Source of the DNA: an uncultured Acetatifactor sp.
Lineage (GTDB): Bacteria; Bacillota; Clostridia; Lachnospirales; Lachnospiraceae
Assembly (NCBI GenBank): GCA_934402375.1
Contig: CAKRUB010000001.1
Coordinates: 124,001 to 188,000, forward strand
Direction of reading: 5' to 3'
Length of the DNA: 64,000 nt
A program made the position numbers and the translations under genes. The notes beneath the pieces were generated by a model. That model was not told where the DNA came from. It made no database searches and saw nothing but the letters and a program-made list of their open reading frames with translations. Of the stretch, positions 36,030 through 45,223 are shown piece by piece; the first letter of the stretch is position 1; each line of letters starts with the position of its first letter.

Positions 36030-36452
36030 TTACAGGGAAACGATAACCTTTTCCTTCATCCCTGCCGGCAGTTCGGATTCATCCATTGAAACGCTTAAAA
36101 CAAAGTCAACATCAAATTTGCTGCTGAGCTTTTCCAGCTTTTCGACTGTCGTCGTGATGTCCTGTTGTCCCTCCAGACAGGCAATCTTTAAAAAGCTGTC
36201 GAAATACATCTGCTGCAGGTCATGATCCTGAGAGATGACGCCGCAGACAAAGCCAATGAATTCACTGCTGTTTTCAAACTGGAACTGAGAGACATCAATA
36301 AGACGTACTTTGTTGTTTAACTCATACATGTGCTTGGTGCTCTTGTCAAGATAAACGATATTTCCCGGGATCTGCTTGATCTCGCCGTTCACCTTATCCA
36401 GTAACTGCTTTGTCTTGCCCTTGCCCTTGTTGCCTACGATCAACTGAACCAT
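36030..36452 (-). CDS. Small P-loop NTPase of unknown function
   Basis: A 140-residue protein that begins MVQLIVGNKGKGKTKQLL; the Walker A motif GNKGKGKT is at residues 7-14. A possible Walker B is VRLIDVS or FVLSVSMDES, but neither is canonical. ATG 36452 follows GGAGGG; upstream in-frame codons to 36533 cover the promoter and are rejected. The protein has no membrane segment. It leads an operon with HlyD-like, yggS and sepF, which hints at a cell-envelope link. I do not recognise a characterised family. Confidence 0.75.
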   Translation of the reverse strand: MVQLIVGNKGKGKTKQLLDKVNGEIKQIPGNIVYLDKSTKHMYELNNKVRLIDVSQFQFENSSEFIGFVCGVISQDHDLQQMYFDSFLKIACLEGQQDITTTVEKLEKLSSKFDVDFVLSVSMDESELPAGMKEKVIVSL

Positions 36453-36504
36453 TGGAAACCCTCCTATAGTAACATTTATTAGTATTACCTTCCTCTTAAG
36501 TATC

Positions 36505-36533
36505 ATTATAAGGGATGCATCCCCAAAACACAA
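36505..36533 (-). promoter_or_regulatory. Promoter of the P-loop/HlyD/yggS/sepF operon with palindrome
   Basis: Minus-strand TTGTGT (36528-36533) and TATAAT (36505-36510) with a 17-base spacer. The spacer holds a perfect 12-bp palindrome GGGATGCATCCC (36512-36523), a possible repressor site. The dacF stop codon lies 3 bases upstream. Confidence 0.6.
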
Positions 36534-36535
36534 CC

Positions 36536-37531
36536 CTAATTCTGAATCTCGTCGAGCAGATCCGTCATACCGGTGTAGAGCTCATCCGTGGATGGAACAC
36601 CCATGACAACAGCAATATACGGCGAGCCGCCCACATCTCTGGCAAGCAGCATCAGACAGTGTCCGGCAGCGCTCGTCGTCCCTGTCTTACCGCCGATGAC
36701 CGTGACATTCGGGGGCGCCGTGTAATTATAATCCGAACGTAGGAAAAGATTCGTCGTGGATTTGTCAAACTGCTTCTCCTTGCCGTCCTTATCATAATAA
36801 ACGGTCTGATAGCCCGTCATCTGAATAATCTCACTGAAGGTTTCATACTTGATTGCCTGATTAAAGATCAGGTACAGATCGTACGCCGTCGTATAATGGT
36901 TTGCATCCGTCAAGCCGTGCGGATTCGCAAAATGCGTGTTCGTCGCCCCGAGCAGCCTTGCCTCCTCGTTCATCATCTCCACAAAACGATCCACAGACCC
37001 AGCAACGCCCTCGGCGACCATCATTGCGACATCGTTCGCGGAATAAAGCAGCAATATTCTCAGCGCCTGATCCATCGTCATGGTGTCTCCCACCTTCAGA
37101 CCGCAGAGCTGTGCTCCTGACTCCGTGATATTCACGGCAGAGCTCGCCGTCAGCACCTGATTCAGGCTTCCGTATTTGAGCGCAACAAGAGCCGTCATGA
37201 CCTTTGTCAGGCTTGCCGGATTAAGGGTCTCATGCGCATTCTTGGAGTAAATTACCCCGTTATCATTTATGGAAAAAAGTATCGCCGCTGTTGCCTTCGA
37301 CAGATCGGCATCCGTCCCCTCCGAGACATCCCCCGTGACAACGCACAGATCAGCGGCAAAGGGCACCGCCGTTCCCATATCCTGTCCGTAGACAACATTA
37401 AAGCTGCTGGTGTCCGAATTTGCACTGTATGCCATGTCATAGCTCAGACTTCCGCAGCCGCTGAAAGAGACGGCGATTGCGGTCAGCAGACCGAACGCAG
37501 CTGCTATTCGTTTTCTATTTGTACATTTCAC
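36536..37531 (-). CDS. dacF: D-alanyl-D-alanine carboxypeptidase (DacF/PBP5 type), lipoprotein-like
   Basis: Low-molecular-weight penicillin-binding protein that trims the peptide stem of peptidoglycan, 331 residues. The active-site motifs are SLTKVM (Ser near residue 106), YSAND and GGKTGTT. The N-terminus has a signal with a lipobox-like SFSGC, suggesting a lipid anchor. The usual C-terminal PBP5 domain is absent. It starts with GTG at 37531 and overlaps mgsA by 17 bases. Confidence 0.92.
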   Translation of the reverse strand: MKCTNRKRIAAAFGLLTAIAVSFSGCGSLSYDMAYSANSDTSSFNVVYGQDMGTAVPFAADLCVVTGDVSEGTDADLSKATAAILFSINDNGVIYSKNAHETLNPASLTKVMTALVALKYGSLNQVLTASSAVNITESGAQLCGLKVGDTMTMDQALRILLLYSANDVAMMVAEGVAGSVDRFVEMMNEEARLLGATNTHFANPHGLTDANHYTTAYDLYLIFNQAIKYETFSEIIQMTGYQTVYYDKDGKEKQFDKSTTNLFLRSDYNYTAPPNVTVIGGKTGTTSAAGHCLMLLARDVGGSPYIAVVMGVPSTDELYTGMTDLLDEIQN

Positions 37532-37910
37532 GCCACTCTAAATCTCCTCTGTCAAGGGACTTGATTAACAATTCTGCACTGGCAAGGTTCGTAGCCAGAG
37601 GAATATTGTGCATATCACAGAGCCTGAATACATTGTTGACATCCGGCTCATGCACCTTCGGACTCAGCGGATCACGCAGGAAAATGACAAGGTCGATCTG
37701 GTTATGCTCGATCTGTGCTCCGATCTGCTGTTCTCCCCCGAGATGACCTGCCAGATACTTATGTATATTCAGATTCGTGACTTCCTCAATCAGCCGACCG
37801 GTTGTGCCGGTTGCATAAAGCTCATTCTTACTTAAAATCCCCCTGTAAGCGATACAGAAATTCTGCATCAGCTTCTTCTTTGAATCGTGCGCTATCAAGG
37901 CAATATTCAT
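37515..37910 (-). CDS. mgsA: Methylglyoxal synthase
   Basis: Converts dihydroxyacetone phosphate to methylglyoxal, a glycolytic bypass under phosphate limitation, 131 residues. It opens [15 protein letters not shown]. The phosphate-binding [10 protein letters not shown] and [16 protein letters not shown] are conserved, with the catalytic Asp in FLRDPL. It follows rodA in the wall cluster, an arrangement seen in related Clostridia. Confidence 0.95.
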   Translation of the reverse strand: MNIALIAHDSKKKLMQNFCIAYRGILSKNELYATGTTGRLIEEVTNLNIHKYLAGHLGGEQQIGAQIEHNQIDLVIFLRDPLSPKVHEPDVNNVFRLCDMHNIPLATNLASAELLIKSLDRGDLEWREMYK

Positions 37911-37927
37911 GACTGATACCCCTCTCT

Positions 37928-39043
37928 CTATTTTGTTTTTTTAGCTTGAAGCCTGACATTTAATACAAACCCCATCCCCATGAACAGGCTCATCAATGAT
38001 GTGAGTCCATAGCTTACAAACGGAAGCGGGAGTCCTGTGTTCGGGAGAATGAAGGTCGTTACCCCGATATTGATAAAGCTCTGGAACGCAATCAGTCCCC
38101 CGACTCCTGACGCTATGATCGTTCCCGCAATATCCTTTGAACGTCTCGCCACGGAAATGCACTCTAATGATATTCCAAACATCAGGACGATCACAAGGAC
38201 ACTCCCTTTAAACCCAAACTCCTCTCCAATCACGGCAAAAATGAAATCCGTCTGTGCCTCTGAGATAAAATTACCGTTTTTGACAGATGTGATCTCATTA
38301 TTCTTATAGCCTTTCCCGTCCAGCTGTCCCGACGCGATCGCCGTGACCGAATTCAGCTGCTGATAAGCCAGCGTATCCTTATATTCATCGGGATTGACAA
38401 AAGCCATGATCCGGTTGAGCTGAAAGCCCTCCAGAAACTTAATATCGCTGTTCGGCTTTAGCATAAGGGAAACCATCAGTGCAACCGCAGGAATGGCGAC
38501 GGCAAGGACACCGACGACAACCTTCCAGCTGATCCCCCCGGCAAACATGATCACGCAGAAAATAGCAATGACGACAATGCTGGTCGAGAGATCGGGCTGC
38601 TTATAAATCAGATACCATGGAATCGCAACAAGCACAATGCAGCTTCCTATGATCCTGACCGTATTCAGCTTCTCCTTATATTTCATAATAAACTGTGCAA
38701 AGAATAAAATCAACAAAATTTTAGCAGTTTCTGACGGCTGAAAACGCAGTCCGCCGATCTCCAGCCAGCGCTGCGCTCCGCCGCCGTCATCTCCGAAAAG
38801 CTTTACTGCCAGAAGGAGTAAAAGATTCAGCGCGTACATGATCCAGTTCAGCTTCAATATCCAGTTGTAATTGAAAAAAGAAATGATAATCATCAGCACC
38901 GAACCAGCCACAACACCCGCAAGCTGCCTCGACTGCAGGGATGGCTCGGCGCTCCCGATCGCCATGACTCCGACGATCGCCAGCGCTATCACCATGAATA
39001 CCAGTTTGAAATCATAATCACGCAATCTGAATTTTGTAAACAT
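37928..39043 (-). CDS. rodA: Rod-shape SEDS glycosyltransferase RodA
   Basis: Polytopic peptidoglycan polymerase that works with PBP2 in the elongasome, 371 residues with about ten membrane spans. Family signatures are [27 protein letters not shown] and LPLPFVSYG. The placement next to minE and in the same cluster as mrdA and mreBCD supports RodA rather than FtsW or SpoVE. Confidence 0.93.
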   Translation of the reverse strand: MFTKFRLRDYDFKLVFMVIALAIVGVMAIGSAEPSLQSRQLAGVVAGSVLMIIISFFNYNWILKLNWIMYALNLLLLLAVKLFGDDGGGAQRWLEIGGLRFQPSETAKILLILFFAQFIMKYKEKLNTVRIIGSCIVLVAIPWYLIYKQPDLSTSIVVIAIFCVIMFAGGISWKVVVGVLAVAIPAVALMVSLMLKPNSDIKFLEGFQLNRIMAFVNPDEYKDTLAYQQLNSVTAIASGQLDGKGYKNNEITSVKNGNFISEAQTDFIFAVIGEEFGFKGSVLVIVLMFGISLECISVARRSKDIAGTIIASGVGGLIAFQSFINIGVTTFILPNTGLPLPFVSYGLTSLMSLFMGMGFVLNVRLQAKKTK

Positions 39044-39093
39044 ATTTCCCTACGCCTTTTGCAAAAACGATTCCGAAGCTGCCGGACGCACCC

Positions 39094-39366
39094 TTACAAA
39101 AGCTTCGTGCCCTGCATGTCCACGATCGGGATGTTGGCGCAGAGACTTGGCTTTGCCGCTCTGCCGACCTTATTTCCCTTTGTGTTGATCTGTATCTCCA
39201 TATTCTCGGAATCTATCTTCATGTACTTGGATATCACCTTCGCAATATCCGTTTTAATCAGCTCCATCATCTCCGGTGAACAGTTCACCCTGTCGGAGAT
39301 CAACAGGATTTTCAGTCTGTCCTTGGCTACCTGGCAGGAGCTCTTTCTGCGAAAAAAATGTCTCAT
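39094..39366 (-). CDS. minE: Division-site topological factor MinE
   Basis: Stimulates the MinD ATPase and drives Min oscillation, 90 residues. It has the N-terminal membrane-targeting and anti-MinCD segment with VAKDRLKILLISDR and the C-terminal dimerisation domain. GGAGGAG precedes the ATG. It completes minCDE; the presence of MinE, instead of only DivIVA, predicts a pole-to-pole Min system. Confidence 0.96.
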   Translation of the reverse strand: MRHFFRRKSSCQVAKDRLKILLISDRVNCSPEMMELIKTDIAKVISKYMKIDSENMEIQINTKGNKVGRAAKPSLCANIPIVDMQGTKLL

Positions 39367-39377
39367 ACTGCTCCTCC

Positions 39378-40199
39378 CTATATTTTGTGAAAAATACCTG
39401 TCACCTTAGTCCAGAATGAAATTCCCTTTTCAAAGTTGAGAAAGGGTACTTCCTTTCCCTCGACCCTCTGTACCACGTTAGCATATGCCTGTCCCGCGGG
39501 ACTTGCACCGCCGACCAGCGGCTCTCCCTGATTCGTCGCAATGACAACGTTCTCGTCATCGGGGATAATGCCGATCAGCGGAATTGCCAGAATGTCCACG
39601 ACATCCTGTGCAGACATCATATCGCCTCTCCGCACCATATCCATGCGCAGCCGGTTGATGATGAGATCCATCTGCTTAAAGCCGTTCGCCTCAAGCAGTC
39701 CGATGATTCGGTCGGCATCCCGGATCGCGGAAACCTCCGGGGTCGTCACGACAAGTGCTCTGTCCGCCCCCGCAATTGCGTTCTGAAAGCCTTGTTCGAT
39801 GCCTGCCGGGCAGTCCAGAATGATATAGTCAAACTGCTCCTTCAGATGCTCGATTACCTTCACCATCTGTCCCGGCGTCACTGCCGACTTGTCCCGCGTC
39901 TGCGCGGATGGCATCAGATACAGCCCCGGATGCCGCTTGTCACGGATCAGCGCCTGCTTGACGCGGCAGTTTCCCTCGACGACATCAACCAGATTATAGA
40001 CAATCCTGTTCTCCAGTCCCATGACAACATCGAGATTGCGCAGTCCGATATCTGTGTCGATCAGGCATACCTTTTTCCCAAGCTTTGCAAGACCTGTTCC
40101 TACGTTTGCAGATGTGGTGGTCTTCCCCACACCGCCTTTACCTGAAGTGACGACAATGACTTCGGAGCTCTTCTGCTCCTGGGAAATTTGATTTTCCAT
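39378..40199 (-). CDS. minD: Septum-site ATPase MinD
   Basis: Membrane-associated ParA-family ATPase, 273 residues. It has deviant Walker A SGKGGVGKTT near residue 19, Walker B YIILDCPAG and a C-terminal amphipathic membrane helix (FWTKVTGIF). It is 11 bases upstream of minE. Confidence 0.97.
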   Translation of the reverse strand: MENQISQEQKSSEVIVVTSGKGGVGKTTTSANVGTGLAKLGKKVCLIDTDIGLRNLDVVMGLENRIVYNLVDVVEGNCRVKQALIRDKRHPGLYLMPSAQTRDKSAVTPGQMVKVIEHLKEQFDYIILDCPAGIEQGFQNAIAGADRALVVTTPEVSAIRDADRIIGLLEANGFKQMDLIINRLRMDMVRRGDMMSAQDVVDILAIPLIGIIPDDENVVIATNQGEPLVGGASPAGQAYANVVQRVEGKEVPFLNFEKGISFWTKVTGIFHKI

Positions 40200-40249
40200 C
40201 CTATGCTTCCTCCATTTATTTTGTCGTCGCAGCCGTTTCCTTCCGCTTG

Positions 40250-40921
40250 TCAGAAGGTTTCCGGCAAATCTTTGGTAAGCGCTTCAAACGTTATCTTATC
40301 GTTCTTCACATATGCAATTTTCGGTTGTATTTTAGGGCGTATGCTCCATTTCGACTGTTTGCCAGTCATCTTGTATTTGAAATCGCCGATTTTAATTCTT
40401 TCCGGCTCCATTTCAAGCGCTGCAACAAAGGCTCCCGGCTGTCCATTCTCGCCGGCATAAGCCTCTCCGTAGAGACCTCCCAGAACAATCACGCTCTTTG
40501 CGCTGATCACAGCGCATCCGGGATAGACATCCCCGAGTATGATGATGCTGTTCTCCGTCTCCAGAACCTCCCTGTTTTTCAGGCTCCCCTTAAAGAACTG
40601 ACCGTCGTCCCCGCCGGACAGCTTCTTTTCCATATGTGCGAGAGCCTTGATAAAATTCTTATTGGTCGCCTCATCCCGCCCGACAATGCATACCACATTG
40701 AGCGAACTGTTTTCTCTGATTGTTTCAAGTATTCTGACTTCCTCAGAACCGGTCAGCTGTCTGTCCTCAAGAGACAGCGCCATCGTGGCACTCCCGAAGA
40801 ATGTCCTCGCCTCAGAAAATTTATAGGCAATCTCCTCCAACAGCTTTTCAAAGGGAGCGTCCTGATCCAGATGCAGGGCGATTCCGTTCGGAAAACTTTT
40901 GATCAGTACTAAATCTTTCAT
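40250..40921 (-). CDS. minC: Septum-site inhibitor MinC
   Basis: FtsZ-polymerisation inhibitor recruited by MinD, 223 residues. The N-terminal FtsZ-binding domain (about 1-105) is followed by the C-terminal beta-helix domain (about 115-200) with ILGDVYPGCAVISAKSV and VLGGLYGEAYAG. It precedes minD and follows mrdA by 15 bases. Confidence 0.94.
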   Translation of the reverse strand: MKDLVLIKSFPNGIALHLDQDAPFEKLLEEIAYKFSEARTFFGSATMALSLEDRQLTGSEEVRILETIRENSSLNVVCIVGRDEATNKNFIKALAHMEKKLSGGDDGQFFKGSLKNREVLETENSIIILGDVYPGCAVISAKSVIVLGGLYGEAYAGENGQPGAFVAALEMEPERIKIGDFKYKMTGKQSKWSIRPKIQPKIAYVKNDKITFEALTKDLPETF

Positions 40922-40936
40922 TCCATCTCACTCCGT

Positions 40937-43828
40937 CTACATTTCATTTGAAATACCGCCGTCCGGCGCGTCAGCTACACCTGTGATCAGATCCTCTTCG
41001 TCTTCAAGTCCGTAATAATACTTGATAATGTCTCTTGCCACCTGTGCGGCATAATCCGAGGAATAGCCGAAGGGGATTCTTGTTGCCATTGCGATCTCAG
41101 GCTCTTCGTAGGGTGCATAGCACACAAACAATGCATGGTTCGGACGTGACTTCGTCTGCTCCGCCGTTCCCGTTTTACCTGCCACATTGACGGAAAGCTC
41201 GTTGAAGTAGGACTTATTCTGCACGACCTGTCTCATTCCGGAATGCAGTGCATCCCAGTATTCCTGTGGTATTTCGATGACATTTCTGACATCCGGCTCG
41301 ATCTCGCGGATCAGATTTCCCTCCGAATCCGTAATCTTATCGAGCAACGTAAGATTATAGCAGGTGCCGCCGTTTGCCACCGCCGCGACATATCTTGCAA
41401 GCCCGACCGTCGTAAAGCTGTTCGTGCCCTGTCCGATTGCGGAACGCACCGGATCCTTCTCGGAAACATTCGGCACTGCTTCAGAAATCTCCACGCCGGA
41501 CTTGTCCGCAAGTCCAAACATCTCCGCATATTCATACAGTGTGTTTAAGCCCTCTGTCTCATTATAACTTCCGCTCCGCGTTGAGAGCTGGTAGCCGACG
41601 TTATAAAAGAAATAGTTGCAGGAATCCCTGATCGCCGTTGTAACCGTCTCATTGCCGTGTCCGCTTCTGCGCCAGCAGCGCGGCGAAGGGGTAATCTCCG
41701 TAAAGGTTCCGATACAGTTCACCTTTCCGTTCAGCGTGATGACATTCTCCATCAGTCCCGCCGTCGCCGTCACCATCTTGAAGGTTGAACCGGGCGCCGC
41801 CTTGTACTGCGTCGCAAAATTATATTGCGGGTTCGACTTGTCCGTCGTCAGCCTCGCATAATATTCCGCGTCAATGGAGTTCGCCATCTTATTATTGTCA
41901 TAGCCCGGATAGGATACCATCGCAAGGACATCACCGGTGTTGACATCCGTGATGACACAGGATGCATTACATGGGTCGAGTGCAAGCTGTGCCGGAGTAA
42001 TGTCCAGATTGTCGATCCTGTTTTTCATGAAGTTATACGCCGTAAGCTTCCCTGCATAGAGAGCAGTCTCATCCTCCGGCGGGATTTCGACAGGCCTCTG
42101 CTCACAGAGGATCATGCAGACCTGTTTCCCGTTGATCACATCTGACAGCAGCATATACTTGTAAAACCGCTTCTGGAATTCCGTGTTCTTATCGATCATG
42201 GCTGTAATATAGTCAACCAGTTTGTCATAAATCTCCGCGGAATCCGAATATTTATCATCCAGCTCGAGCTTGCTGACATCGATCCAGTTCTGGGCGATGC
42301 AGTATTTCAGATATTCGTTCAGACTGATGACCTCATCCGTCGCCCATGCAATCTGCGTCTCATCCGTGGCATCCACAAGCTCTGACAGAATCACACCATT
42401 CCTGTTCAGCAGAGTGACAATGTTGCTCTCATACACCTGATACTCGGTGCTCAGCTTATTGTACGGGGTCTTTCCCTCCGTCAGCTCCGCCCTCAGCTTT
42501 GTGTAGGTCTTCTCCTTAAAGTCAAGATAAGCCTGATAGACGACCGCCTCCGTCTCTCCCGCATCCTCCGAAGCCATATGCTTCATGTCGATGATGGAAT
42601 TGTTGAACATTGCATAGTAGACATCGTAGATCGGTATCTTGATGTCCGCGCTGCCGGAGGTCTCCGTTGCCTTGTATTCCTTCGTGTTAATAATCTTACT
42701 CGAGACGAGACCGGCAAGCTTCTGCTCCAGAATATTGTACACCGCCTTCGTCAGTTCCATGTCGATTGTGAGATAGACATCCTGTCCCGCCTTGGCATCC
42801 TCACGCTCCTCGATGGAAATCACCTTCCCCGTGTTGTCAACGACAACCTTCTCATAGCCCTTGATGCCCTGCAGGGTCGTCTCCAGATACGCCTCAATTC
42901 CCGATTTTCCGACCACGTCATTAATCCCGTAGACGTCCTCGCCGAGTCCCTGCTCTGCCGTCGTCGCATTGAGCTCCGTCATCTCATCCGAGGATATTTT
43001 TCCGGTATATCCGAGAATATGCGCAAAGTATTTGCTGTCCACATACTTCCGCACAGTGTCCTCAACCACTGTGACGCCCGGCAGCATCTCCGAATTCTCC
43101 ATGATAACAGCCACCGTTCTCTCGCTGACATCCGTTGCAACGGTTGTACCTATGTATTTCCGGTAGGAGGTCAGATTCATGGCATAACGGATCGTTACCA
43201 GCTTCAGCCAGTCCGCCTTGGTATAACCCTTTCCCGCGATGAACTCACTCTTGCTGTCCTCCGGATCCGCGTACCCGCCGATTGCGAAGGCAGATGTGGA
43301 ATTCCTGCTCAGAAATTCCATAATGTCATCCGGTGTCGCGTTCTTCTGCTTCTCATCCAGTTTGTCGATCGTCCGTTTTCCATAGACATCCGCAATAAAT
43401 CGCAGACGGCTTGTCCCCTCGACGCTGTATTCAAATTCATTGTCCTCGTTGAGAACAATCTTAAAATCCGTTATGACATTGTCTCCGTTTTTTTCGATCA
43501 TACGGATCAGCGTCATGACGGTCTCGTTCAGATTCGCATTCTTTTTTCTTCCCGACTCAAAGACGTCCTCTATCTTGACCGAGTAAGCAAGCTCGTTGTA
43601 CGCCAGCACATTGCCGTTGCGGTCATAGATGTTTCCCCGCGTGCTCGCAATATCACGCGTCTTCTCCGTCTGCAGGACGAAATCCTCGAGATATTCCTCT
43701 CCGTGTACGATCTGCAGGTCAAAGCAGCGGTAGAGAAGAATGCCCGCAAGGACAAGGAACGCCAGCGTAAAAAGCGTCAGCCTGCTCGTCACAAAGCCTA
43801 TTAACTTATCCTTTAATTCATCAAACAA
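40937..43828 (-). CDS. mrdA: Penicillin-binding protein 2 (elongasome transpeptidase) with large insert
   Basis: Class B PBP that crosslinks wall peptides with RodA, 963 residues from a TTG at 43828 (GGAG upstream; ATG 43870 is the alternative, 977 aa). One membrane helix (LFTLAFLVLAGILLYRCF) is followed by the PBP-dimer domain and the transpeptidase domain with SxxK in APGSTFKMV, SCN in RDSCNYFFY and KTGT in VAGKTGTAEQ. About 230 residues (roughly 395-625) are inserted between YLTIDMELTKAVYNI and CVITDVNTGDVLAMV, where other PBP2 proteins run straight through. It follows mreD with a short overlap. Confidence 0.95.
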   Translation of the reverse strand: MFDELKDKLIGFVTSRLTLFTLAFLVLAGILLYRCFDLQIVHGEEYLEDFVLQTEKTRDIASTRGNIYDRNGNVLAYNELAYSVKIEDVFESGRKKNANLNETVMTLIRMIEKNGDNVITDFKIVLNEDNEFEYSVEGTSRLRFIADVYGKRTIDKLDEKQKNATPDDIMEFLSRNSTSAFAIGGYADPEDSKSEFIAGKGYTKADWLKLVTIRYAMNLTSYRKYIGTTVATDVSERTVAVIMENSEMLPGVTVVEDTVRKYVDSKYFAHILGYTGKISSDEMTELNATTAEQGLGEDVYGINDVVGKSGIEAYLETTLQGIKGYEKVVVDNTGKVISIEEREDAKAGQDVYLTIDMELTKAVYNILEQKLAGLVSSKIINTKEYKATETSGSADIKIPIYDVYYAMFNNSIIDMKHMASEDAGETEAVVYQAYLDFKEKTYTKLRAELTEGKTPYNKLSTEYQVYESNIVTLLNRNGVILSELVDATDETQIAWATDEVISLNEYLKYCIAQNWIDVSKLELDDKYSDSAEIYDKLVDYITAMIDKNTEFQKRFYKYMLLSDVINGKQVCMILCEQRPVEIPPEDETALYAGKLTAYNFMKNRIDNLDITPAQLALDPCNASCVITDVNTGDVLAMVSYPGYDNNKMANSIDAEYYARLTTDKSNPQYNFATQYKAAPGSTFKMVTATAGLMENVITLNGKVNCIGTFTEITPSPRCWRRSGHGNETVTTAIRDSCNYFFYNVGYQLSTRSGSYNETEGLNTLYEYAEMFGLADKSGVEISEAVPNVSEKDPVRSAIGQGTNSFTTVGLARYVAAVANGGTCYNLTLLDKITDSEGNLIREIEPDVRNVIEIPQEYWDALHSGMRQVVQNKSYFNELSVNVAGKTGTAEQTKSRPNHALFVCYAPYEEPEIAMATRIPFGYSSDYAAQVARDIIKYYYGLEDEEDLITGVADAPDGGISNEM

Positions 43829-44339
43829 ATTTCTGAGCTCTCCTTTTCTCTCCCGCTTCCAGCTTCTCATTCACCTTCAGTATGATCGGATACAGGAACA
43901 TCGTGACAACAATGGTGTACAATGCCTCCGGCAGTATCACATGTGAAAAGTAGTAAGCAAACTGGAACTTGCCCCGCAGCATAAACAAAAGTACATAGCA
44001 GATGACACCGTAGGACAGATCACTGGTAACGATCAGGGCGATCGGCAGCTTGATGTCCTCGGGGTAAAATATCCTGCTGAATTTTCCGTTCAAAAAGCCT
44101 ATGTACATCAGTACCAGCGCATAGAAGCCTAAGAAGCTGCCGAAGAAGATATCGTTGAGCAGCCCGCAACAAAAACCGATAACCAGTCCTTCACGCTCTC
44201 CCCTCATAAACCCGAAGGAAGAAGTCAGAATAATCATCAGATTCGGGATAATCCCCGCCATAGCAATGCTTCCGAACACGCTACACTGCAGAATAAATCC
44301 AAACAAAATAAACAAGGTAACAACAATTTTTCTGAGCAT
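43821..44339 (-). CDS. mreD: Rod-shape protein MreD
   Basis: Polytopic membrane partner of MreC, 172 residues with about five spans, opening MLRKIVVTLFILFGFI. ATG 44339 is preceded by GGAGAG; a GTG at 44354 overlaps the mreC stop and is less likely. The motif VIGFCCGLLNDIFFGSFLG is characteristic of the family. Confidence 0.93.
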   Translation of the reverse strand: MLRKIVVTLFILFGFILQCSVFGSIAMAGIIPNLMIILTSSFGFMRGEREGLVIGFCCGLLNDIFFGSFLGFYALVLMYIGFLNGKFSRIFYPEDIKLPIALIVTSDLSYGVICYVLLFMLRGKFQFAYYFSHVILPEALYTIVVTMFLYPIILKVNEKLEAGEKRRAQKFV

Positions 44340-44350
44340 ATTCTCTCCTG

Positions 44351-45223
44351 TCACTCTTCCGTCACGGTCTGTTTCCTGTCCGTGATCACCAGCACCTCGC
44401 CGAGATGTTCAAAGTCGACAGCCGGTGTGATCAGACCGGATTTTGTCAGGTTGTTGGCATCCTTATCCAGAGAGCTGATGTAGCCGATCAGTATGTTCGG
44501 AAGGTAGATGTCACTGATATTCGAGGTGACCACCTTATCTCCCTCCGCGACAAGGTTCTTGCTGTCGACAAGCTGGCTGAAGCTGATGCAGTTATCCGCC
44601 ATAAGCTTCAGATCACCGGACACGATCAGATTGTCCTCGGTGGAAAGCGTCATCCCGCTGACATTGCTGTTGTCGGAGATGATCGACGTGACCCTTGCCC
44701 AGTTGGGACCGACGGAGGTGATGCGTCCGACCAGTCCTCTTCCCGCAATCACATTCATGTTCACCGCAAAGCCGTCGTCGCTTCCCTTGTCAATCAGGAA
44801 GGAGGAGTACCAGTTCCCGGAATCACGGCTGATGATACGGGCGCCGACCTTATTATACTCGCCGTACTGCTCATTCAGATCCATCAGATCCCTGAGACTG
44901 TTCAATTCGTATTTGTCCTGCTGCAGAAGGGTGTTCTCCTCTGTCAGCGCCGCCACCTGCTCTCGGAGCGCCGCATTCTCATCTAAAAGCTTTCGGATCT
45001 GGATCAGCTCGTCTGAGCGCTTTGACAGCCATTCTCCAACCTTTCCGATGCCCTGCTGGAACGGAACGACAACGTAACCCACCGCCGCATTGAGCGGTCT
45101 GTTGAAGACGTCCGTGCCGAAGGTAATCAGCATAAGCAGTGTACACAGGATTGTTAAAATTAAAAGGAGATATTTACTCGGCAAAGTAAATCTCTCCCCT
45201 TTTCTTTTTATTACTGGGCTCAT
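44351..45223 (-). CDS. mreC: Rod-shape protein MreC
   Basis: Single-pass protein that bridges MreB and the wall synthases, 290 residues. The N-terminal helix is YLLLILTILCTLLMLITF, followed by a coiled coil (about 65-105) and the beta-barrel domain (GRGLVGRITSVGPNWARV). It overlaps the mreB stop through ATGA at 45220-45223. Confidence 0.95.
   Translation of the reverse strand: MSPVIKRKGERFTLPSKYLLLILTILCTLLMLITFGTDVFNRPLNAAVGYVVVPFQQGIGKVGEWLSKRSDELIQIRKLLDENAALREQVAALTEENTLLQQDKYELNSLRDLMDLNEQYGEYNKVGARIISRDSGNWYSSFLIDKGSDDGFAVNMNVIAGRGLVGRITSVGPNWARVTSIISDNSNVSGMTLSTEDNLIVSGDLKLMADNCISFSQLVDSKNLVAEGDKVVTSNISDIYLPNILIGYISSLDKDANNLTKSGLITPAVDFEHLGEVLVITDRKQTVTEE

Noticed and set aside
42578..43804. 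Long plus-strand open frame of 408 codons
   Set aside because: It lies wholly antisense to the mrdA coding region, which has clear PBP2 motifs. It has no recognisable domain and its composition looks like a codon shadow.
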